DNA of 53,501 nucleotides from Acidimicrobiaceae bacterium. GTDB lineage: Bacteria; Actinomycetota; Acidimicrobiia; Acidimicrobiales; Ilumatobacteraceae. Shown piece by piece: positions 1-8,748 of the stretch (positions are counted from its first letter, which is position 1; each line of letters starts with the position of its first letter). The notes under the pieces are model-generated. The model was not told where the DNA came from. It saw only the letters and a list, made by a program, of their open reading frames with translations, and did not search any database. The position numbers and the translations under genes are program-made. The DNA is taken from positions 1-53,501 of the forward strand of contig JAAXJF010000079.1 in assembly GCA_012269985.1 (NCBI GenBank), read 5' to 3'.

Positions 1-1
1 C

Positions 2-505
2 TCTTCCAAAGTGCAAGAGATCATTCATCGTGTGCGCGACCTCGTTGATATTCCTCCCCATCACTCGGAGTCGATGCAGGTGGTTCATTACGCCGAAACC
101 CAGGAATATCGGCCTCATTTCGACGGCTGGGATTTGAGAACCGAAAAGGGTCGTCTTCGAACAGAAAATGGCGGTCAACGTGTGCTCACCGCACTGATGT
201 ACCTCAACGATGTTGCCGGCGGCGGGGGCACAAGCTTCCCAAAACTCGACCTTGAGGTTGAGGCGAAACCTGGCCGTCTGGTGATCTTTCACAACATCGA
301 AGATGAAGCGACGAACCGCCGGCTGAGCGCTCTTCACGGTGGAATGCCAGTTGGTGAGGGTGAGAAGTGGGACTGCAATCTTTGTTTCCGGGCAAATCCG
401 TATAAGGCGGGCGGGAACCGTGGAAGTAAACCAGTCGCAGCAAGTCGCCGCACCGGAGGTGGGCAGCCAGGAAATCGGGCGGCTCGACGACGAAAAAAGA
501 AGTGA
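2..505 (+). CDS. 2OG-Fe(II) oxygenase, prolyl 4-hydroxylase type (5' partial)
   Basis: The reading frame is open from the first bases, so the true start lies upstream; 167 residues are visible. The double-stranded beta-helix core of the prolyl-4-hydroxylase alpha-subunit family is present: an HFD iron-binding pair follows the 'HYAETQEYRPHFDGW' strand, a distal His sits in 'ALHGGMPV', and a basic residue for the 2-oxoglutarate carboxylate is offered by 'EKW'. Known members hydroxylate peptidyl proline or similar substrates using Fe(II), O2 and 2-oxoglutarate; the substrate here cannot be told. The last 35 or so residues form a strongly basic tail ending in RRRKKK, which is not part of the catalytic fold and may bind nucleic acid or be disordered (inference). 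It ends about 200 bp before the ABC transporter genes and is probably a separate unit. Confidence 0.85.
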   Translation, partial: SSKVQEIIHRVRDLVDIPPHHSESMQVVHYAETQEYRPHFDGWDLRTEKGRLRTENGGQRVLTALMYLNDVAGGGGTSFPKLDLEVEAKPGRLVIFHNIEDEATNRRLSALHGGMPVGEGEKWDCNLCFRANPYKAGGNRGSKPVAASRRTGGGQPGNRAARRRKKK

Positions 506-701
506 TCTGCTGTTCACAGCGAATGATATTGGTCGTTTCAGGGTGCGGATAATGGCGCCTACCGGGCAAACCGACTAAGGTCTCCTACTGAGGTCGCTTT
601 GAGTGACCCCGGGTGAGCTCACAGGTCCGGCGATCTGGGCTAGTGCGTTCCGCGGGAGTTGCTTGGCGTTTTGGTGGCCCGAGCCGACACATATCGAGAT
701 C

Positions 702-1910
702 GTGACAGGAACCATCCGCCTAGAGGGCGTCTACAAGATTTTCGGGGAACAACCGCGTGGTCGTGCCCTCGAACTCGCACGAGCTGGACATTCAAAGACG
801 GAGATCCAAGCCTGGACTGACCACGGCGTAGGCCTTGCTGATGTCAACGTTGATATTCGTCAGGGTGAACTTTTCGTGATCATGGGGCTTTCAGGGTCTG
901 GAAAGTCGACAGCAATCCGAACGGTCAACCAATTGCATTCGGTCACGGCCGGGAGTGTCTGGGTTGACGATGTTGATATCCAAACCTTGGCGGGGCGTGC
1001 GCTGCAGGCAGTACGCCGCGAGAAGATGGGAATGGTATTCCAGCACTTTGCGTTGTTCCCGCATAGAAACGTCATCGACAACGTGGCATATGGGCTTGAG
1101 GTGCAAGGAGTCGATAAAACTGAACGCCTAAATTCGGCGATGGAAGCGTTGTCGCTCGTCGGGCTCCAGCGATACGCCATGTCGATGCCTTCGCAGTTGT
1201 CGGGTGGCATGCAGCAGCGGGTTGGTCTTGCTCGGGCCCTTGCAAGCGACCCTTCGATTCTGCTCATGGACGAAGCCTTCAGCGCTTTAGACCCACTCAT
1301 TCGTCGTCAAATGCAAGACGAACTAATGGCGATTCAGCAGCAATTGAAAAAGACCATTCTCTTCATTACTCACGACCTCAACGAAGCCCTCCGAATCGGC
1401 GATCGGGTGTGCATTATGCGGGGCGGTCGAGTGGTGCAGATCGGTACGCCCGAAGAGATCCTGACGAAGCCTGCATCGGGTTATGTGGCCGAGTTCGTCC
1501 AAGACGTTGATCAAGGCCGGGTTATTGAGGTTCAGGAAGTGATGGTTGAACCTGCGCCGATCACCGCAACCGATTCGCTTGCAAATGCAGTCCGGTCAAT
1601 TGAAGATCGGGCTGGAGTGTTCGTGCTCGACGCGAATGGCGCTCCTGAAGCAATGCTGACCGTCGCCGATGGTCTCGACGCTCTCGAGCGTGGAGCGTCG
1701 GTAGTTTCAGAAGCCCTACGTACCGACTTCGAACGGTGTGGTCCGAGGCAGACGCTGAACGAAATTTACGCGTTTGCAGGGCGCGGTTTGCCGATTGCTG
1801 TTGTCGAGGACGGCAAGCTTGTCGGCAACCTTGATCCGCGTCACATCATGGAAGAATTGGGACGAGTCGAGTCGTTGATCGACAGTTTTGAACGGGAGGT
1901 GTTCTTGTGA
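702..1910 (+). CDS. proV: glycine betaine/proline ABC transporter ATP-binding protein
   Basis: ATPase of an osmoprotectant (QAT-family) importer, 402 aa. Walker A is GLSGSGKST at residues 62-70; the signature LSGGMQQR, Walker B ILLMDEAFSALDP and switch His in FITHD follow in order. The N-terminal 40 residues, rich in helix and ending near 'AWTDHGVGLADV', are typical of ProV/OpuAA. After residue about 275 comes a CBS-domain-like region, which in this family senses ionic strength or nucleotide. GTG at 702 was chosen because family similarity begins there ('TIRLEGVYKIFG'); the frame runs open to 603 but the extra residues look non-coding. Its stop overlaps the GTG start of the permease (GTGA), showing translational coupling. 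The exact substrate (betaine, proline, choline) is not determined by sequence. Confidence 0.92.
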   Translation: MTGTIRLEGVYKIFGEQPRGRALELARAGHSKTEIQAWTDHGVGLADVNVDIRQGELFVIMGLSGSGKSTAIRTVNQLHSVTAGSVWVDDVDIQTLAGRALQAVRREKMGMVFQHFALFPHRNVIDNVAYGLEVQGVDKTERLNSAMEALSLVGLQRYAMSMPSQLSGGMQQRVGLARALASDPSILLMDEAFSALDPLIRRQMQDELMAIQQQLKKTILFITHDLNEALRIGDRVCIMRGGRVVQIGTPEEILTKPASGYVAEFVQDVDQGRVIEVQEVMVEPAPITATDSLANAVRSIEDRAGVFVLDANGAPEAMLTVADGLDALERGASVVSEALRTDFERCGPRQTLNEIYAFAGRGLPIAVVEDGKLVGNLDPRHIMEELGRVESLIDSFEREVFL

Positions 1911-3967
1911 GCCTCGTTCGCAACGATGACGGCCCTGGCATCCTTGACGACGCTGTTCTTGACGAGTTCAACATTCCGTTCGGAAGTTGGATTGAAGAAG
2001 CCGTCAACTGGATCACTCTCAACATGGGTGGGGCGCTCGACGTCATTGCGTGGCCATTTGAGTTCTTGCTCGAAAATCTGGTCGACCGTTTTTTGATCGC
2101 AATTCCGTGGCTTGTCGTCGTGGCGATCATGTTTGTTATCGCGTGGCTTGTCCGAAACTTGACTGTTGCGATGGGTTCAGCAGCGGGCCTCATTATTTGT
2201 GGGCTCCTCGGAAACGAATTCTGGGTACAAACTGCCCGAACGATCGGGTTCATTCTCGTTGCAGTGATCGTGTGCATCATCATCGGCATTCCTCTTGGAG
2301 TGTTATCTGGCCGCGTCGACTCGGTCTGGCAGGTCATGCGTCCGACGCTCGATGCAATGCAGGTCATTCACTCGTTTGTTTACCTGTTGCCCTTCGTGTA
2401 CTTCTGGGGAGTCGGTCGAGTCTCGGCAACGATGGCCACGATGGTGTTCGCCCTCCCACCTTTGATTCGACTGACAAACCTTGGGATCCGCCAGGTTCCT
2501 GAAGATGTTGTTGAGGCCTCGCGCGCCTACGGGGCTCGTGAGTTGCGCGTGTTGCGAGACGTTCAACTTCCATTAGCGCGACCCGCAATCATGACGGGTA
2601 TCAACCAGACGTTGTTGCTTGCATTTTCGATGCTTGGAATCGCGGCAATCCTTGGGGCCGGAGGCATGGGGGCCCTTCTCTTCAGAGCGCTTGGCCAACA
2701 GGACGTCAACCTGGCGGCGTCAGCGGGTCTTGGTTTCTTCCTTCTTGCCGTGATCCTCGACCGAATTTCACAGACTCAGACCGGTGGCGCGGGGCTGTTC
2801 AGTCGTATGTCGACGGCGTGGCGCGCACGGCGTGAGCCGGAACTTCTGTTGGAGAACCCCGATTTCAACCCTTCTTTGTCGTCGACCCAAAGTGAAGAGG
2901 AGATGACCGAAGGTCAGGTTGCGCCGGGCGATTCGCAAGAGCGACTGCTTGCCGGGTTGCTCGGCATCGGAGCCCTCATTTCTCTTGCCAGTTTGGCCTT
3001 TGCCTGGGCATCAAACGGATCATTGTTCACCGGATATTCGCGGCTAGCCGATGCTGGGTTGAACGGGTCGTCGTTCGGAGCCTTCGACGCCGAGGGAGGG
3101 TCGTGGTTCGCTTACATCGTCTTGCTGGGGGCGGTGATGCAGATTGCAACGGTGCTCTTGGTCCTTTCAGGCCGCCGGCGGGCTCGAATGTTTAACCCCG
3201 ATATTGCGGTGGTGATGTCAATTGCGATGGTGATTACCGTGCTCGGGTACTTTGTTGCGAATCCGAGCGCAGCGTCGCCGGACTATTCGGCTGGTCTCGG
3301 AGTGTTCGTTGCTCTGGTCGGCGGATTGGTCTCAACGGTTGCAGGAGTGGTGTGGATTCGTTCTGCACCGTACGGCCCGCGCCGGCCGCTCCGGCAGCGA
3401 ATTGGTGCGTCGCAGATTGTCGTTGCAAGCTTCGCAATCGGCATCGCAGCCGTCTCGATGGTGTCAATGTGGCAACTCGATGAACGCGGCGGCGTCGTGC
3501 TGACTCCGGCGCTTCAGGCTGAGATCGAGGAAGTGAAACGTAAGGCAGAGGCCGGCGAGATGGATGTCGGAGTTGCGGCAACCGAGATTCAGGTCATCCG
3601 TGCGAAGGCTCAAGCGGTTGAGCGCATTGTGATCACCGGCCAAGACCCGAAGGGTGTTCAGTTGGGGCCGTGGGTCTTCGGTGCAGTCATCGTTGCGGGC
3701 GTCGGTGCAGTCGGGGCTTCTGGTGCCGCAGGCTTTTCGAATCGACGCCGATGGATGTCCGGGGTCGTCGCAATGGGCTTTGGCGCTGGAGTCGTCGGTC
3801 TTTCGCTCGGCTTCGTCGGGACGCTCGCTAGAGCAACCGACAAGAACTATTACAGCGGGGTCGGGGCAATGCTTGCCCTCATTGCGGGAGCCCTTGCGTT
3901 CTTCTCGGCGAGGTCGATTGTGACCGTCTTCGAGCGGTCAAAAGTCTACGAAGAGGTGGTCTCATGA
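1907..3967 (+). CDS. proW: glycine betaine/proline ABC permease with long C-terminal membrane extension
   Basis: Residues 1 to about 300 are a ProW/OpuAB-type permease: a periplasmic-leaning N-terminus, several membrane helices and the ATPase-contacting EAA loop around 'EASRAYGARELRVLRDVQLPLARP'. The protein is 686 aa, about twice the usual 280-350. After a charged linker near residues 305-345 there are at least six further hydrophobic stretches (about 347-365, 397-420, 435-450, 462-485, 505-525, 585-605 and 625-670). Between them lies a hydrophilic, probably helical segment at about 535-575 that starts 'LQAEIEEVKRKAEAGEMDVG'. I do not recognise a family for this extension; it could be a sensor or regulatory membrane domain. 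The gene overlaps proV by 4 bp and lies 109 bp before proX, so the three form an operon. Confidence 0.88.
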   Translation: MSLVRNDDGPGILDDAVLDEFNIPFGSWIEEAVNWITLNMGGALDVIAWPFEFLLENLVDRFLIAIPWLVVVAIMFVIAWLVRNLTVAMGSAAGLIICGLLGNEFWVQTARTIGFILVAVIVCIIIGIPLGVLSGRVDSVWQVMRPTLDAMQVIHSFVYLLPFVYFWGVGRVSATMATMVFALPPLIRLTNLGIRQVPEDVVEASRAYGARELRVLRDVQLPLARPAIMTGINQTLLLAFSMLGIAAILGAGGMGALLFRALGQQDVNLAASAGLGFFLLAVILDRISQTQTGGAGLFSRMSTAWRARREPELLLENPDFNPSLSSTQSEEEMTEGQVAPGDSQERLLAGLLGIGALISLASLAFAWASNGSLFTGYSRLADAGLNGSSFGAFDAEGGSWFAYIVLLGAVMQIATVLLVLSGRRRARMFNPDIAVVMSIAMVITVLGYFVANPSAASPDYSAGLGVFVALVGGLVSTVAGVVWIRSAPYGPRRPLRQRIGASQIVVASFAIGIAAVSMVSMWQLDERGGVVLTPALQAEIEEVKRKAEAGEMDVGVAATEIQVIRAKAQAVERIVITGQDPKGVQLGPWVFGAVIVAGVGAVGASGAAGFSNRRRWMSGVVAMGFGAGVVGLSLGFVGTLARATDKNYYSGVGAMLALIAGALAFFSARSIVTVFERSKVYEEVVS

Positions 3968-4076
3968 CCGCTTCAAGATTTCCAGCATCGGTCCCGATGT
4001 TGGGAAACAAAAAGTGTTGCCTCGTGAGCGGCGTGAACTGTTTGCGGCGTGACGACACACCACCTAAGGAGAAAAC

Positions 4077-5165
4077 ATGATTAAGAAAAAGAGAGCACTC
4101 ACAGCGACGCTCGTGGCCCTCGGACTCATCGTGGCTTCCTGCGGCGGCGATGACGCAGCCCCGGGCGAAGGGACGTCAGTGACGATGGCGAAAGCCGACT
4201 GGTCAACTGAGGATCCGAACGCCTATGTTGCCCACTTGCTTCTCGCAGAACTCGGCTACGACGTCAGCGATCCGAAGGATCTCGAACTCGGACCAGCAAA
4301 CGCCTACATTGCAATGGCGCAAGGTGACGCCGACTTCTGGATCAACTCGTGGTACCCAGGTCACAACTCGTGGCTTGCAAACGAACTTCCAGACGGCTCG
4401 CTCGTGGGAGACCATGTGAGCCCCGTTGGCGAGATGATGATGGCAGGCGGTCTTCAGGGCTACCTCATCACCAAGTCATTTGCTGAAGAATATGGAATCA
4501 CCTCACTAGACGATTTCAACTCGAACGCAGATGCGATCGCGGCATACGACGCTGATGACCCAGACCCAGGCAACGGAATCGCCGACATCTACGGCTGTTC
4601 AGAAAGCTGGACCTGTGATGACATCATCCAGAGCCAGATTGCATTCTCTGGTTGGGAGAACATCAAGCAGACCATCGCCGGCTACGACGCAATGTTTGCC
4701 GAGGCCGCAACCAAAGCTGATGCTGGCGAGCCAGCAATCGTTTACACCTGGACACCAAGCGCGTACATCACGCAACTCCGTCCAGGAGACAACGTGCTTT
4801 GGCTCGAGGTCAACGACGTCATTGACGACTCCAACCCACTTGGTGCCGAGGGTGGCGAAGGCTACGACCAGCGGCCTGGTACCGCATCAATCGGTGCAGA
4901 TCAGTGCCCAGGTTCCGAGGACGGCGTGTGCCAGCTCGGATGGGTCGCTGCTGACATTCAGGTGTCTGCGAACAACGATTGGCTTGAGGCCAACCCGGCT
5001 GCCGCTAAGTTGCTCGAACTGTTCAAGATGAGCGTTATCGACGTTTCATTGATGAACGTTGAGATGGCTGAAGGCACCGCTGTCCTCGATCTTGCTCAAG
5101 GCTGGATCGACGACAACCGTGCTCAGGTTGATGAGTGGCTCGAGGCCGCTCGCGCAGCAGCCTGA
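4077..5165 (+). CDS. proX: glycine betaine/proline ABC transporter substrate-binding lipoprotein
   Basis: Secreted ligand-binding component of the preceding importer, 362 aa. It begins with a lipoprotein signal: MIKKKR charge cluster, hydrophobic stretch and lipobox VASC, so Cys22 would be lipidated. The mature part is the OpuAC type: 'ADWSTEDPNAYVAHLLLAEL', a GDADFW segment and 'WYPGHNSW' supply aromatic residues of the kind that cage quaternary ammonium ligands. Two Cys in 'YGCSESWTCDD' and two in 'DQCPGSEDGVCQ' may form disulfides outside the cell. The ATG is preceded by a strong ribosome site (TAAGGAG, about 7 bp away), suggesting higher translation than the membrane genes. A strong hairpin follows the stop. 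Confidence 0.93.
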   Translation: MIKKKRALTATLVALGLIVASCGGDDAAPGEGTSVTMAKADWSTEDPNAYVAHLLLAELGYDVSDPKDLELGPANAYIAMAQGDADFWINSWYPGHNSWLANELPDGSLVGDHVSPVGEMMMAGGLQGYLITKSFAEEYGITSLDDFNSNADAIAAYDADDPDPGNGIADIYGCSESWTCDDIIQSQIAFSGWENIKQTIAGYDAMFAEAATKADAGEPAIVYTWTPSAYITQLRPGDNVLWLEVNDVIDDSNPLGAEGGEGYDQRPGTASIGADQCPGSEDGVCQLGWVAADIQVSANNDWLEANPAAAKLLELFKMSVIDVSLMNVEMAEGTAVLDLAQGWIDDNRAQVDEWLEAARAAA

Positions 5166-5185
5166 TCAGCTCAGACTGACGAGTG

Positions 5186-5215
5186 GTTCGGCCGGCCCTT
5201 CGGGGCCGGCCGAAC
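5186..5215 (+). terminator. strong GC-rich hairpin after proX
   Basis: A perfect 13-bp inverted repeat (5186-5198 with 5203-5215) closed by a TTCG tetraloop, 20 bp after the proX stop. It lacks a clear T-tract, as is common for actinobacterial hairpin terminators. It separates the transporter operon from folD and argues against folD translation starting upstream at 5183. Confidence 0.75.
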
Positions 5216-5296
5216 TCGCGTCTCGGGGCAACAACTCCAAGAGCAGCGACTGTCAAGCGATGGAACATTTGTTGGGGTGTTCGTAGACTTGGCATC

Positions 5297-6184
5297 GTGA
5301 ACGTTGTTGCGGAGCCAAGTTATACCGAAGGCGGGGCCTTATTGCTCGACGGTAACCGCCTTCGCGATCTCACCGTGGGGCGCTTGAGAGACCGCATTGA
5401 ATCGGCCGGCTCACCCGCAATCTGTCTTGCGACAGTACTCGTTGGTGACGATGCCCCGAGTCGGGTGTACGTCAATATGAAGCACCGAAAGGCAACCGAA
5501 GCTGGCATCGTCTCTCGCGGTGTTGAACTGCCCAGCTCAGCGACTCAGCAAGAGGTCGAGCAGGCTGTAGCCGAACTTGTTGCCGACTCGAATGTTCACG
5601 GAATCCTCGTGCAGTTGCCACTTCCAGATCATCTTGACGCCGAACCCGTGCTCGCAATGCTGCCTCCGGAGAAAGATGTCGATGGCTTGACCGATCGTTC
5701 GCTTGGACGACTCGTCCGTGGGCTACCTGGACACGCACCATGCACACCGCTCGGAGTGATGAGGCTGATTGACTCTTACGGTATTACCACAAGTGGGCAG
5801 CGGGCGGTCGTTGTAGGTCGCTCGACATTGGTCGGTCTGCCGCAGATGTTGCTCCTCGGTCGTCGTGGGGTGGATGCGACGACAACTCTTGCGCACTCGC
5901 GCACGAGCGACCTCGTGTCTGCATGCCGGGAGGCTGACATCATCGTTGCGGCGGCTGGTCAGGCTGGCATGATCACCGCCGACCATGTTCGCCCGGGGGC
6001 GACAGTGATCGATGTGGGCATTTCCCGCAGTGAAGACGGAATCGTCGGCGATGTGCGGTTTGACGAGGTGCAGGCGATCGCAGGGGCGATTACACCGATG
6101 CCTGGCGGCACTGGGCCGATGACAATTGCGTGTCTGCTCGAAAACACCATTGCCGCGGCTGATATGGCCGGAGTTTCCTGCTGA
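5297..6184 (+). CDS. folD: bifunctional methylenetetrahydrofolate dehydrogenase/cyclohydrolase
   Basis: FolD interconverts 5,10-methylene-, 5,10-methenyl- and 10-formyl-tetrahydrofolate in cytosolic one-carbon metabolism using NADP. At 295 aa it has the family's usual length. Visible motifs are the catalytic Lys region 'YVNMKHRKATEAGI', 'QLPLPDH', 'KDVDGLTDRSLGRL' (most FolD have VDGFHPxNxG here), 'PCTPLGVMRLI', the Rossmann segment 'VVGRSTLVGLPQMLLL' and the C-terminal 'PGGTGPMTIACLLENT'. GTG at 5297 is the start that matches the family N-terminus; a frame-compatible GTG at 5183 lies inside the terminator hairpin and was rejected. It appears to be monocistronic. Confidence 0.93.
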   Translation: MNVVAEPSYTEGGALLLDGNRLRDLTVGRLRDRIESAGSPAICLATVLVGDDAPSRVYVNMKHRKATEAGIVSRGVELPSSATQQEVEQAVAELVADSNVHGILVQLPLPDHLDAEPVLAMLPPEKDVDGLTDRSLGRLVRGLPGHAPCTPLGVMRLIDSYGITTSGQRAVVVGRSTLVGLPQMLLLGRRGVDATTTLAHSRTSDLVSACREADIIVAAAGQAGMITADHVRPGATVIDVGISRSEDGIVGDVRFDEVQAIAGAITPMPGGTGPMTIACLLENTIAAADMAGVSC

Positions 6185-6383
6185 CAGTCGATAACGCCGT
6201 ACACATCTTGGGGCGACTCTGCGTCGCACAGAGCAACGGGAAACGCTGAGTGTGCGCAGCGTTGAACGGTTGTATTGCGAAACTTCGAGGCTCGCCGAAG
6301 AGGTGGAATTTCGATCACTCTCACATTGTGTTAAGCGAAGCCAATGATGCGGTTTGAAGGCTCGCGAAGTAGCGTCGGGTCAT

Positions 6384-7262
6384 ATGGCTTCCGAACTCGT
6401 GAATCGCTTTGAAAGTGTCCAACAAGTCCGAGATGGGCTTCGCGACATCAACTACCTTGCCGATGACGGCATCGCTGGAGTTGCGTACCTCGCCGACCGG
6501 CTGGGGAAGCCCGTGCTCGTGGAAGGTCCTGCAGGCACGGGTAAGACACAGCTTGCGAAGTCGGTTGCCGAGTTCACTGGAGCTCGCCTTATTCGTCTGC
6601 AGTGCTACGAGGGCATGGACGAATCAAAGGCGTTGTTCGAATGGAACTACAAGAAGCAGCTCCTGCGCATTCAGGCCGACAAAGCTTCAGATTCGTGGAC
6701 GGACATCCACGATGACATCTTCTCTGACGAATTCTTGTTGACTCGTCCTCTCCTTGAGGCGATTACGGCTGACGATCCGGTTGTGCTGCTGATTGACGAA
6801 GTTGATCGTGTTGAGGTTGAAACCGAAGCGTTGCTGCTTGAGATTCTCTCGGAGTATCAGGTGTCAATTCCTGAGTTGGGAACGATCGAAGCAAAGCAGA
6901 TTCCATTGGTGTTCCTCACCTCGAATAACACTCGGGAGTTGTCTGAAGCGCTGAAGCGCCGGTGTCTCTTCCTGCACGTCGATTACCCCTCAATGGAGCG
7001 TGAACGCGAAATCGTGTTGGCGAAGGTGCCAGGAGTCACCGAAAGCCTTGCGGAGCAAATTGCCCGAGTAGTTCGTTCCATTCGCTCACTTGACCTGAAG
7101 AAGGCGCCGAGCGTGTCAGAAACGCTCGACTGGGCCCGAACACTGTTGCTGCTCAACATCGAGACCATCGATGAAACGGTTGCAAAAGAGACGTTGCACA
7201 TCTTGCTGAAATATCAGACCGACATCGCCAAAGCCGCGAAGGACTTGTCGGTCGACGAGTGA
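6384..7262 (+). CDS. MoxR-family AAA+ ATPase
   Basis: Cytosolic AAA+ ATPase of the MoxR family, 292 aa from ATG 6384 (an upstream TTG at 6354 is possible). Walker A is GPAGTGKT, Walker B is VVLLIDEVDR, a sensor-1 Asn lies in 'FLTSNNTRELSEALKRR', and the arginine-finger region follows. MoxR proteins act as chaperones that insert cofactors or assemble protein complexes, nearly always with a VWA-domain partner; here that partner is encoded 10 bp downstream. This pairing resembles CoxD/CoxE of carbon monoxide dehydrogenase loci, but no CO dehydrogenase gene is present, so the client is unknown. Confidence 0.9.
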   Translation: MASELVNRFESVQQVRDGLRDINYLADDGIAGVAYLADRLGKPVLVEGPAGTGKTQLAKSVAEFTGARLIRLQCYEGMDESKALFEWNYKKQLLRIQADKASDSWTDIHDDIFSDEFLLTRPLLEAITADDPVVLLIDEVDRVEVETEALLLEILSEYQVSIPELGTIEAKQIPLVFLTSNNTRELSEALKRRCLFLHVDYPSMEREREIVLAKVPGVTESLAEQIARVVRSIRSLDLKKAPSVSETLDWARTLLLLNIETIDETVAKETLHILLKYQTDIAKAAKDLSVDE

Positions 7263-7272
7263 GGACACATTC

Positions 7273-8739
7273 ATGAGCGCCACCGAAACACGGTCGATGC
7301 TCGACCTGCTCAACGGTTTTGTGGTTCAACTGCGAGAGGCCGGGCTTCCCGTCAGTCTGACGGAGAACCTTGATGCAATGGACGCAGTCCAGCACATTCC
7401 AATCGAAGACCGCGAAGCATTCAAATATGCCCTCGGCGCAACACTCATCAAAAACCAGGCGCACTGGCGGTCGTTTGAAACGGTCTTCGAGGTGTATTTC
7501 AGCCTCCGTGGGCCTGAGTACAAGCTGGCAAACGCAGATGGTGAATCATCTGAACTCGATGACCTGTGGCGCGAGATGCAAGATGCGTCTCAGGAGGGTG
7601 ACGGTCGGGGCGGAGCGGGTTCGCTCGATGCCTTGACCCCAGAAGAGATCGCCCACCTGTTGATGCAAGCGCTGATGCAGGGCGATCAAGCGTTGATGAA
7701 AGCTCTTGCTCGACAGGCGGTGCAACGCTTTGCGGGTATGGAGCCGGGTCGACCTGTCGGAGGCACCTACTACCTGTATCGCACCCTTCGTAACCTCGAC
7801 CTCGATGGCATGCTCGCAAAAATGGTTGACGCTGCTAACCACGGTCAAGAAAGTGATGCCGGTCGCCTCGAACAGCGCTTAGAGCGTGAAGAGTTTGAGC
7901 ACCGCATCACCGAATTTAAAGCCGAGGTGGAAGCAGAAATTCGGCGTCGCCTTGTCGCCGATCGTGGTGCAGAGGCAATGGCGAAGACGCTGCGGAAGCC
8001 GTTGCCCGAAGACGTCGAATTTATGCACGCCTCACGGGAAGAGATGGTGAGCCTTCGGAAAGCGCTTCAGCCTCTCACCCGAAAGCTCGCAGCACGGCTT
8101 GCCCGAAAGCGTAAGCATGGGCGCAAAGGCCCGCTTGACTTCAGAAATACTGTGCGGCATTCGTTGAGTTACGGCGGTGTTCCAGCCGAACCGAAATTCA
8201 AATATCCGCGCCCCGCAAAACCAGAGTTGATGGTGGTGGCAGATATTTCCGGGTCGGTGGCTGCATTCGCCCGCTTCACCCTCATGTTGGTGTACGCGAT
8301 TTCGAACCAGTTCTCAAAGGTGAGATCGTTCGTGTTCATCGATGGCATCGATGAAGTTACGGATTACTTCAAGGCCACTGAAGACATCACCGAGGCGATT
8401 CATCGCGTCAACACCGAGGCCGACGTGGTGTGGGTCGATGGGCACTCCGATTACGGCCATGCGTTCGAAGTGTTTTGGGAGCGCTACGGCAAGGACATCA
8501 GTCCGAAAACGACGGTGTTGCTGCTCGGTGACGCTCGCAATAACTACCACGCCAGCCAGTCATGGGTCATTAAAGAAATGCGAATGAAGGCACGGCATGT
8601 CTACTGGTTGAACCCTGAACCGAAGTCATATTGGAATACGGGTGATTCGATCGTCGGTGAGTACGGCAATTTCACCGATGGCGTGTACGAATGCCGCAAC
8701 CTCCGGCAGCTTGAAGGCTTCGTCGAAAAGCTTGCGTGA
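7273..8739 (+). CDS. VWA-domain protein, CoxE-like
   Basis: A 488-aa cytosolic protein with a C-terminal von Willebrand A domain. The MIDAS metal site is visible as DISGS at about residues 321-325, and 'LLGDARNNYH' near 415 supplies the later MIDAS Asp. The N-terminal half is helical and charged, containing 'EEIAHLLMQALMQGDQALMKALARQAVQRF'-like repeats of hydrophobic heptads and a long basic stretch (RKRKHGRKG) before the VWA fold. It follows the MoxR ATPase by 10 bp with a GAGGA ribosome site, so the two are co-expressed. Such pairs load metal or assemble oxidoreductases in known cases; that role here is inference. It ends 9 bp from the convergent thioesterase gene. Confidence 0.87.
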   Translation: MSATETRSMLDLLNGFVVQLREAGLPVSLTENLDAMDAVQHIPIEDREAFKYALGATLIKNQAHWRSFETVFEVYFSLRGPEYKLANADGESSELDDLWREMQDASQEGDGRGGAGSLDALTPEEIAHLLMQALMQGDQALMKALARQAVQRFAGMEPGRPVGGTYYLYRTLRNLDLDGMLAKMVDAANHGQESDAGRLEQRLEREEFEHRITEFKAEVEAEIRRRLVADRGAEAMAKTLRKPLPEDVEFMHASREEMVSLRKALQPLTRKLAARLARKRKHGRKGPLDFRNTVRHSLSYGGVPAEPKFKYPRPAKPELMVVADISGSVAAFARFTLMLVYAISNQFSKVRSFVFIDGIDEVTDYFKATEDITEAIHRVNTEADVVWVDGHSDYGHAFEVFWERYGKDISPKTTVLLLGDARNNYHASQSWVIKEMRMKARHVYWLNPEPKSYWNTGDSIVGEYGNFTDGVYECRNLRQLEGFVEKLA

Positions 8740-8748
8740 TGCGCGTGC

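Noticed and set aside
5183-5296. Longer folD starting at GTG 5183
   Set aside because: This start lies inside a perfect terminator hairpin and the added residues do not match the family.
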